This document shows positions 56,681 to 64,000 of a stretch of DNA of 64,000 nt, piece after piece; positions within the stretch are counted from its first letter, which is position 1; every line of letters begins with the position of its first letter. Below the pieces are notes generated by a model that saw only the letters and a program-made list of their open reading frames with translations, made no database searches and was not told the DNA's origin. Location of the stretch: contig JACEFZ010011098.1 of the NCBI GenBank assembly GCA_014155875.1, positions 52,501 through 116,500 on the forward strand. The letters run 5' to 3'. The stretch comes from Cepaea nemoralis (taxonomy: Eukaryota; Mollusca; Gastropoda; Stylommatophora; Helicidae). The position numbers and the translations under genes were made by a program.

Positions 56681-57559
56681 ACTTTTTCACCTCCTCTCAT
56701 TCACCCCCAACCCTTTTCCAACTAAAAAAAAAAAAAAAAGAAAGAAAGAAATTCCATAAACCCTTTACTTAAAATTCCCTAAATCCGTTACTTTTCTCTG
56801 ACTCCATCAGCCGCATCTACCAATCCCTGGCGCCACAATCAGCCAGGCGTTCCGCTCCGGTTTCGAGCACTGCTAATCTACTTGCTTATCTACCTCATTA
56901 CACAGGCGGGTCTGGCCGGTGAGGTCAAAGGGAAATAATTACTCATATTTCAGTGAAAACCCCTGTCGGCGGGGGCAGTTATGAGTATTCGCTCTTGAGC
57001 TGAGTCAGATTGTCCCCCCTATCGCGAGAGAAATTGAAGCGCAGGGGAAGTGAGTTTCTGTACGCAGTTGTAGTATCTAACTAATCAGTGTTCAAATCAT
57101 TGAAATTTTTCATGAACCAGGCCTGGGGTGATTTAATTTCAGGGTAAGTGTCTTCATCAGACTGCAAGAACGGTAAAGTGAGAGCGGTAAAGTGAGAAAG
57201 GTAAAGTAATAACGGCAAAGCTACTTTACAAGAAAGATATTGCCGAAGAGCTCTGAAATATTAGACTTTCGCAAATACTAGGCGAGGACATTCCGATGCA
57301 GTATAATTTGTTTGCTTTTTCGTTTTACTTCGCAGCTCTTTCTTCCTAGAAAATTGGCTGGTTATCATTTTGTTTTTTCTAGCTCTTCTTCGCAGCTCTT
57401 TGTGGGAAGTGCGTCATCCCTAGTTAATCACCAGCGTAGATCAGGGGTCAATGAGTCCAACCTTGGCGTGCGTTTGTGTAAACAGATATTGCACCCAAGG
57501 CTCTCTGTCTGCTCGTAGTTTTTGTCATCGCCCCTCTGCTGTGTGTAGCAACCTTTCAG
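56681..57559. other. unassigned
   Basis: gcggtaaagtgagaaaggtaaag (57160-57220) is a short tandem of about 15 bp. ttcgcagctcttt occurs twice (57330, 57388). No gene. Confidence 0.4.
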
Positions 57560-58050
57560 AAGTAGAGGCTGGGCCACGTATCTCGAATGGAGGATGAACG
57601 TATTCCTGAAGATCCACACGGAGAACAAGCCACAGGGAAGAGGCCAACCGGAAGACCCCAAATGCGATATAAGGATGTGTGTAAACAAGATATTAAAGCC
57701 CTTGGCATAGATACAGATACGTGGGAAAGAGTTGCAACAGACAGATGCTCCTGGAGAAGAGATGTATGAAACGGACTGGTGCTCTTTGAGCGCAATCTGA
57801 TCCAACAAACTGAGGATAAGAGGCACAAGCAAAAAACGCAGTCAATTGCTGCCGGACCTGCCTCGTCTCACAGATGCGGAAACTGTGACAGAGACTGTCA
57901 CTCTCGCATTGGACTATACAGTCACCAGCGGTGCTGTCAGGCGCCTCCCCAGCGGCACATCTCTATAGTCCCACAGGACTCAAAGAGGCCTACAACTACC
58001 AGAAGTAGAGAGGCATGCGTGTTCCAACGACACGAAGAGCTATGATGACT
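57560..58050 (+). pseudogene. LINE C-terminus with C2H2-type knuckle
   Basis: One frame with a single TGA (57767): GHVSRMEDERIP-like, GKRPTGRPQMRYKDVCKQDI, TWERVATDRCSWRRDV, then CGNCDRDCHSRIGLYSHQRC. A GRPQxRYKDVCK tail followed by a C-x2-C...H-x4-H-like knuckle is a familiar ending of another LINE lineage. The upstream RT is missing. Confidence 0.8.
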
Positions 58051-58149
58051 GTAGATCAGCTACTGGTAGGGTCTCCATAGTCGGACATATCAAGGAGTAA
58101 GGACCAGACAGCGCGATATACAAACCCGCAGTAGTTATATAGGAGGTCT

Positions 58150-58265
58150 ATTAGCCCCAAGGAGAAGGTGCCGCACCTCTTTTACTAAGAATAAAGAAGG
58201 AGGAGCGGTAGGTGCCGGGAGGAGCGGTCGTTTTTTACTAAGAATAAAGAAGGAGGTGCGGGACA
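58150..58265. repeat. short duplication (tttactaagaataaagaagg)
   Basis: tttactaagaataaagaagg and flanking gcggg/gcggtag occur at about 58178 and 58234. Confidence 0.8.
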
Positions 58266-58369
58266 TAACTCATGAGTAAAAAAATCGTCTGTTTTTGTGA
58301 TATTACCTCCCTTTTTTGAGAATTTTTTTTTTTAAAATTAAAATTTAATGATTACTGTTATTATGGGTT

Positions 58370-58785
58370 GTAGTGGCCGGGGCTTAGCGGCATTAGTTGT
58401 TAAGGGATGGGTGAGTGGCGGTGTAGCTAGGTAAATGCTTCCGAGCACTATCATCATATCTTTTTAGAGCTTCACATGAAAACCTTACAAATGTCAAATG
58501 GCAGGTAGTATTGATTATAATGGGTATGGCTTAGCGAAAGTCGATGTTAAGGAGTGGATAGCGGTTACTAGTGAGCCGTAGAGGGCCGTAGTGGTTTAAA
58601 CAATATAATCATACAGATTAAAAATGAAAACCTTAAAAAAGTAAAGATGACCGGTATTATTGCATTTAGTGGGTATGACCTTGTGATATTCATTGTTAAG
58701 GGTTGGGATGAGTGGATGAGTAGCTAGAAAAACGCTTCTGAACACTATCATCGGGTTCGAATCCCAGTGGGGTTGTCTAGTGGTA
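58370..58785 (+). repeat. tRNA-like repeat, three diverged units
   Basis: tgttaagg.atggg..agtgg..gtagctagg.aaa.gcttc.gagcactatcatc recurs at about 58395, 58535 (partial) and 58695. The last continues into gggttcgaatcccagtg, a perfect B box. Acceptor and D-stem pairing are poor, so I call a tRNA-derived repeat. Confidence 0.55.
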
Positions 58786-59840
58786 GAATAATATTTGGTT
58801 ACTTAGTTGTGATTTCTAGCTCTGGTGTTATTAACCCGGCTATGTTTAGAATAGGAGAATTAGTGTGCTGGTTGCGGAGTATGTTTAGGTGGTACCCCAG
58901 ACACTGTGGAAGTGACAGGTTCGAATCTCGGTACTTTGTCGTTGGTAAAATTGCCAGTCATCAACATGTGGGTGTCTAGGTGATCATAAGGTGTAGGGTC
59001 GCTTTATCCGCCCGTGTCGCCGCAGCCACAAGTCCCACCGGTGATGAAAAACACAGGCAGCAGATTTCACCCTTGTACCTACGAGTTACAAAATATAACC
59101 TAACTTACAAATCAAAATATGATATACCCAATACCATAACAGGTGTTACAAAAAATCAATACGCATCATCATAACGGCTAATCCATGGGATTATCATCCT
59201 CGTAATGACCAAGTCAGGTTAATAATATTCCTGATATCCCCGCCTTTGCAAATAGTTCGCGTTATTAATAAAGGTTCATATAAAGGTTGGTAAGGGATTA
59301 AGAGATTAACACCTATTGTCGCGATATCCAACAAAAATCAATAGCACTACTCTCGATTTTTCTCATATGTGGCGGTTGGGAATTATGGGTTAGGTGTATG
59401 TGTCCTCATTCAGTTAAAACAGGTGGTATGAGTAGGAGATATCACAAACAGTATCAGCATATGCCACTCTGAGCTTAAATATCAGTAGTTCGTTATTCTT
59501 GTGACATTGAAAACGATTGGGGTTTGAAGAAGGATGGTGTGCTATGTTATTGGGAGGTTTATATAGATTGATAAATATGCGAAGTTGATAAGGTTACCTC
59601 TGTCCGCGCATCGTAGCTGTGTTGTGAGTTGCCGCCTATTACATCCGGGTGCGAGACATAACCAAAAATATTTCACATCAACTCAATATACATGCCTCTA
59701 TATAGCTGCAATGCGAACTTGGCTAGAGTCTACTTTAGGAAAGTATGTATGTTTGTGTATGCGCATTTACCACTGGTTATAGACTCGTGTGTAGTATTAT
59801 TGGAAAGCGGCCGTTATGTATACATTATCAGAGTATGTTG
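58786..59840. other. unassigned, second B-box-like site
   Basis: gacaggttcgaatctcgg at 58915-58932 is another B-box match. Several short frames, none recognised. Confidence 0.35.
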
Positions 59841-60135
59841 CCTTACAGAGCTTGTATAGTATCTATGTGTCTGTTACGCAGTATGTTTTGTTCTGTTGCC
59901 TTGTAGTATTTGAATGGAGTTTCATGTGGTTGTCTAGTTAATTTTTCCCCAATCAGATTCCACACCCCCAGTGTCATTAGATGGTTTTTAACTTGTCTAC
60001 CCATTGTCCTCGCTTCACATTCATACAATATTATAGGTTCTATGTAGTGATTAAACACTCTTTTTCTCCTTGTAATTGCCGTCTTTATATTAGTCATTAT
60101 GTTTTCCACCTTACCAAAGACTATCTTCAACATAT
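59841..60135 (-). pseudogene. RTE-like LINE fragment
   Basis: Minus-strand frame with KVENIMTNIKTAITRRKRVF and NHYIEPIILYECEARTM, the segment between RT and the C-terminal tail in LINE-A and LINE-C (there KMKNIL..KRVL..EPVLLYG). Distinct, more diverged subfamily. Confidence 0.75.
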
Positions 60136-60640
60136 CGAACTTGGTCTATCCTCTTAAAGACAACTTCTTGTAGTCTCTTGGCTACATTTTTCCCGTGTCA
60201 AGCTTCATGTCTCTACTCGTCTGTATTAGTGTGTTAGAAGTAAACCAACATCACATAAGACAGCCATATATTACCACAATGTATACAAAAATGAAGCAAT
60301 ACACATTATCCCAGTATATAAATATAGTACTAAATAGGAAGTAGTTGAAAGCATTCAACTGCATTATTACAAGGTAAATTAAATATAGTGATATGTATAA
60401 AATATCACACACCCGTGTTACATTAGCAAATTAGTACAAAGCACAAGGGTATGAATACGTTGGTGTATTAGTTACATACAAATGAACCATACAACATACC
60501 ACCAAGTCCGCTACGGGACCTAACTCGTGTGAAGTTATGTCTGTAACCAAAAGAAAAGTGTGTGTGGTAATAACTACGATGTCTGTCTTTCACCATGTAT
60601 CTGACCTGTTTGCGTACCACTACATTCCTTCGTTCACTTG
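60136..60640. other. unassigned AT-rich spacer
   Basis: No ORF with a motif; lies upstream of the zinc-finger cassette's promoter repeats. Confidence 0.4.
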
Positions 60641-60800
60641 TTGTATACAACCATTCAGGGTAATTGTCTTAGAATTGACCCACATTTTATGTTAGACAAG
60701 CATTGATTGGCTGTTAACTTGTGGTATACAACCAATCAGGTTAATTGTCTTAGAATTGACCCACATTTTATGTTAGACAAGTATTGATTGGCTGTCAGCT
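60641..60800 (+). repeat. two 79 bp promoter-proximal direct repeats
   Basis: Period 81 bp: 60641-60719 and 60722-60800. Each has tagaattgacccacat, ttatgttagacaag and attgattggctg (inverted CCAAT). Unit 2 also has accaatcagg (CCAAT), which is accattcagg in unit 1. Enhancer-like duplication next to a core promoter. Confidence 0.88.
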
Positions 60801-60860
60801 GTGCGGTGGGCGGGGCTTACTGTATGTAATATATATCCAACTCACCACATCTCACTCACT
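60787..60860 (+). promoter_or_regulatory. CCAAT / GC box / TATA promoter
   Basis: Inverted CCAAT (ATTGG 60787-60791), GGGCGGGGC GC box (60808-60816) and TAATATATAT TATA-like element (60828-60837), with a CTCACT initiator-like site at about 60851-60860. The order and spacing are those of a pol II core promoter. The only substantial ORF downstream is the zinc-finger gene at 61397. Confidence 0.7.
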
Positions 60861-61396
60861 TTGTGATGTACGCAAGAACGACGAAAGATTGGGTCTTCAG
60901 TTTTGTGATTATTCAATGACAATTTGCCTTCAAGTTTAGAAAGTTTGCCATTTACCGTCTTGTCTCAGTATCCACGGACTATCAGCCATATACGGACCTA
61001 CAGCTTTAGCGGCTATTTCTTCCAGTTTTGGACATTCACAACTGCCTTGGAAGATTTATCAACCAGATTCTTACCCAGACGCATCCGAAGTGTAAGCAAC
61101 CTCATTATTCTGCCATAGTTTACAACGTCATCTGCAAAGAAGTCATCGGCGTTTGAAACAAAGACAGAGAAAAAGTGTTCGGGATTGATACGGTTTACTA
61201 GACTAGTGAACATACATCTTGTTGTTTGAGTATTTGACTTACCTATCTAGCCAACATCGTGTCATCTACCTTTGGTGAAAGATAGAAACTAAATATATTC
61301 AACGCTATATTCATCGGCTCGCTGTGAACGTGTGTCAAGTCGACTGTTGCTTGTCTCAGTAGCAAGTCGCTAGTGAATACGCCTAAAAATACAAAG

Positions 61397-62214
61397 ATGT
61401 CAACAAGGCAATCATCTGAGAACCATTTATGTGCAACCTGTGGGAAAGGTTTCTCTGAAAAGCGCAATCTGCTTCGCCATACTCGGACCAGTCACAATAC
61501 CAAGGAGCAAGTGTATTCATGTCACACCTGTGGTCATATATTTAACAGGAAAGACAACCTACAACGTCACATTACAAAGGAACACACTACCCCAGGAGTA
61601 TCACCCAGTGTAATACCAGCAGACGCTTCAACGCCCGCTTCAGCAACACTACGTAAGAGACATGTGGCTACTAATAGTGATGTGGCAGTCAGCGAGAAGA
61701 AGACTAAACAAGACGAAAACTCCCAGCCAGTCAGTGACACACAACCCACGGATGAAGCGGCTTCTTTACACACTCTTCCAGATGATATTAGACAAGTATA
61801 CACCGACAACTGGAGTAGTATCAAAACACATCACAAGATAAACAAATATATGTCTGTCTATACATTTTATATTAGCCCACACACAATCCACCCTAAAGAC
61901 TGGGCATCTACCTTGAACAAGATCTTTACCATTCAAAAGAGCATATTCAAAATCAACTTTAGTTATCATATAGTCCTTAGACACAGCGAAACAGACTTCG
62001 ATTGTATCACGCATCTTCAAATAATGCTTCTGTCTTAGAACTTCCACAACTAATCAAAAATAGACAAGACTTTGACGATTTTATCAAAATAGTACACGAA
62101 CATGACGTTCTTACCTACGCTATGCAACAACGTCCAAATACCAAATACACTACAGAGACGATTCCAGCTATATGTTTTTATGTCTATCATATCCCAGAAT
62201 TCCGGCTTGTTTAA
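61397..62214 (+). pseudogene. two-C2H2-finger protein of a mobile/viral-like element, one frameshift
   Basis: Function not established; probably a DNA-binding protein. The start is the first ATG of the frame (61397). Residues 12-33 and 42-63 form two C-x2-C-x12-H-x4-H fingers. A Ser/Thr/Pro-rich linker with basic clusters (LRKRH, SEKKTK) follows, then a C-terminal domain. The frame at 61397-62038 goes out of phase close to 61990-62005; the related continuation reads in another phase to a TAA at 62212-62214, so a single small indel breaks an otherwise intact ORF of about 270 codons. No intron is needed. The C-terminal part resembles, from memory, uncharacterised invertebrate proteins that accompany DNA-polymerase-B-type selfish or adintovirus/Polinton-like elements (low confidence). 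No polymerase, capsid or integrase is visible here. Confidence 0.65.
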
Positions 62215-62218
62215 TAAA
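62213..62218 (+). terminator. AATAAA polyadenylation signal overlapping the stop
   Basis: The stop codon (62212-62214) overlaps AATAAA at 62213-62218. A second AATAAA is at 62274-62279. Such compaction is typical of viral and selfish transcription units. Confidence 0.65.
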
Positions 62219-62302
62219 TAACGCCCCTTTTATGACCCACGTTAGGCACCACTGGTTTGTATCTATGTCTCTTAATAAAGAGTTTGTTGTGTTTGATGTA
62301 TA

Positions 62303-62319
62303 GTTAGGGTTAGGGTTAG
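62303..62319. repeat. short interstitial (TTAGGG)n
   Basis: GTTAGGGTTAGGGTTAG, just under three telomere-type repeats, between two copies of agtttgttgtgtttgatgta (62281 and 62329). Confidence 0.85.
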
Positions 62320-62344
62320 TAAGAAATAGTTTGTTGTGTTTGAT

Positions 62345-62475
62345 GTATTTGATGTATATAATGCTCTATGTTTCTTAGGTTCTTTTAGGCGATCAGAGTT
62401 AGGTACTCTGGTAGTCCAAGGATTTCGTCTCAGGAACACAATCTCTTGTGTTGTTTTCAAGTTCTTCTTAGGGGT
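62345..62475 (-). pseudogene. LINE-C-like fragment
   Basis: Minus-strand EIVFLRRNPWTTRVPNSDRL corresponds to the EMWFLRRMLRIPWTARVTNN region of LINE-C at 22085-22155. About 40 codons survive. Confidence 0.75.
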
Positions 62476-63329
62476 GATGGTTGATGACCATATTCGTTGT
62501 CTAGAATAGAGCCTAGTATGTTAGGGGGACACATGATTTATCTCCATTGGGTTGGAAAATCTGCCCAGTCAGCAGAAAATCGGCTGCTCTGTAATAAAAG
62601 ATAGTGTTAATATTATTTGGTATGAAACGTTGAAAGTCGGTTAAAAGATGTGGTAGAGGGTATTCAAGGGTTCATTAAGGCAGACGTGGTTTTAAGAAAG
62701 GTTGATTTCATAACAGACAGTGTTGGTTGCAGACTTGTCAATATTTTAGCTGTGAAACGACAAAGTGTGAAAGCGGTGGACAAAGTACGAAATGTTATGT
62801 TAGCTAAACTTCGAGACCACCCTTTGTATTGTTGAAAGATGGAACAATGGAAGGTTAATGTAGACGACATTGTGGTATAGAAAGTTGAAGATGTCAGCCA
62901 TGGGTAATGGCTCTTTGCTGATGACTACTTAGCTGATATCGAAACTATCCTAGGTGGAGCCACAGATTGCATTGCCATAAATGTTATGACTGATTCATTG
63001 GAGCTCGTGTACAATGGCGGTTTGGAGTATCTTGGTGATGTGACATGGAAAAGTTGTGAAGTTATCTATGAAAGACAGAGACACTTTGTGTTAGAAAGAA
63101 AGAACAAAGAGTGTGAAGAGATGGTTGATTATTATGTATAAGTATTTCTTTAGCAGATACGTTGGAATGGTAAGTTGAAACTTTCGGTAATGTAAAAACG
63201 GGAAAGTGCTGTCGTTGATGATTGTGTCTTGTGAAATGTCTGTTCAGATAAAAGTTCAAGATACTTTTGACATAACTACAGAAGCAATATTTTTTTCCTA
63301 CTTATTTAAAAGTTTACACGAGATATTTA
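62476..63329. other. unassigned
   Basis: A 61-codon frame (62650-62835) has no recognised motif. tgtggtatagaaagttgaagatg-like phrases recur loosely, so diverged repeats are possible. Confidence 0.35.
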
Positions 63330-64000
63330 TAAGTATGGTTGAGATATTTCATGTTTTGGCCAACCTTTTCCCCCCTTTGGCTAACATATTTTCTTACTTG
63401 GGTCAACATATTTAATAGTTTAGCGCATATTTGTTTCCCCTTTGGTTAACAAATTTTCCTACTTTTCATAAGTTTGGTGTAAATTTGTCTTTACTTGATC
63501 AATATTTTTCTCCTTAGGTTAACACATTTTCCTAAGTTTTATAAGTTTTTTGTAAATATGTTCTTCACTTGGGCAATATTTTTCTCATTAGGTTAACACA
63601 TTTTCCTAAGTTTCAAACGTTTTGTGTAAATTTTTCTTCACTTGGGAAATAATTTTCTCCTTAGGTTAACACATTTTCCTAAGTTTTATAAGTTTTGTGT
63701 AACTTTTTCTTCACTTGGGCAATATATTTCTCATTAGGTTAACATATTGTCCTAATTTTTATAAGAATGGCTGAGATATTTCTTCACTTCGCCAATGTTT
63801 TTCTCGTTAGGTTAACACATTTTTCTCCTTTTCACAAGTATGGTTGAGATATTTCTTCACTTGGTCAATATTTTTCCCTTTTGGATAACACATATTCCTA
63901 ATGTTCATAAGTTTGGGCGACATATTTATAAGACTAGTTGAAACATGTCTTTACTTGGACAATATTTTTTCACATTTAGTTAACAAATTTTCCTAAGTTT
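63330..64000. repeat. 73 bp AT-rich tandem array, runs off the window
   Basis: ggttaacacattttcctaag recurs at 63517, 63591, 63664, 63737 and 63810 (steps of 73-74 bp) with cttcacttgggcaatat between. About eight units, more diverged toward both ends. Confidence 0.93.

Noticed and set aside
58640..58785. Functional tRNA gene (B box gggttcgaatccc)
   Set aside because: Acceptor and D arms do not pair and similar sequence recurs at 58395; better explained as a tRNA-derived repeat.
59843..62475. Zinc-finger cassette inserted in one minus-strand LINE whose halves lie at 59841-60135 and 62345-62475
   Set aside because: On the minus strand the two fragments are in the wrong order for a single split element, so they are independent.

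Overview
This is a stretch of animal (metazoan) nuclear genome made almost entirely of retroelements, SINE-like repeats and satellite DNA. APE-type LINEs with RTE-like and RNase-H-bearing I-group organisation, several tRNA-headed repeats and long trinucleotide arrays suit a lophotrochozoan, perhaps a gastropod mollusc. That assignment rests on memory of such elements and is of low confidence. I found no convincing multi-exon host gene, no rRNA gene and no intact tRNA gene.

Family labels used here are local. LINE-A has a (TGAT)n tail, LINE-C a (GAT)n tail and LINE-D a (GAAT)n tail; all three look RTE-like. LINE-B carries APE, RT and RNase H and has a (GAA)n tail. S1 is the commonest repeat (about 17 copies; core AATGGCAAACTACTGA and an A-rich end). 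S2 has a Leu/Ser-type tRNA head, S3 ends in (AAACT)n and S5 in (AAGC)n. S4 ends in (GAA)n and is the 3' end of a longer element.

Layout. 1-9.3 kb: S1, S4 and S6 repeats, with a 1.66 kb RT-less element inside LINE-D. 9.3-16.4 kb: AT-rich arrays, a near-complete LINE-A, and a second LINE-A nested inside a minus-strand LINE with a 9 bp target-site duplication (TSD). 16.5-23.6 kb: diverged AT-rich arrays and minus-strand LINE-C copies. 24.4-30.5 kb: a 0.5 kb GTA/GCA array, a 3.1 kb decayed LINE-C, and two long GAA/TTC arrays that are retroposon tails. 31.8-33.7 kb: 38 bp and 25 bp minisatellites. 33.3-41 kb: S5, S2 and S3 copies, several with perfect TSDs. 42.3-43.1 kb: CTG/CTT tracts and a LINE endonuclease fragment. 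43.7-50.2 kb: a 33 bp satellite with a 13-unit (429 bp) higher-order period. 50.4-56.3 kb: a full-length LINE-B (50932-55125) inside a relative, with a 12 bp TSD. 57.5-60.1 kb: further LINE fragments. 60.6-62.2 kb: a compact, apparently intronless cassette with CCAAT boxes, GC box, TATA box, a two-zinc-finger ORF with one frameshift, and a stop codon overlapping AATAAA. 63.3 kb to the end: a 73 bp tandem array running off the window.

The best candidates for something undescribed are the zinc-finger cassette, the RT-less 1.66 kb element that defines S4, and the higher-order satellite. The many nested insertions with readable TSDs give a relative chronology of mobile-element activity.
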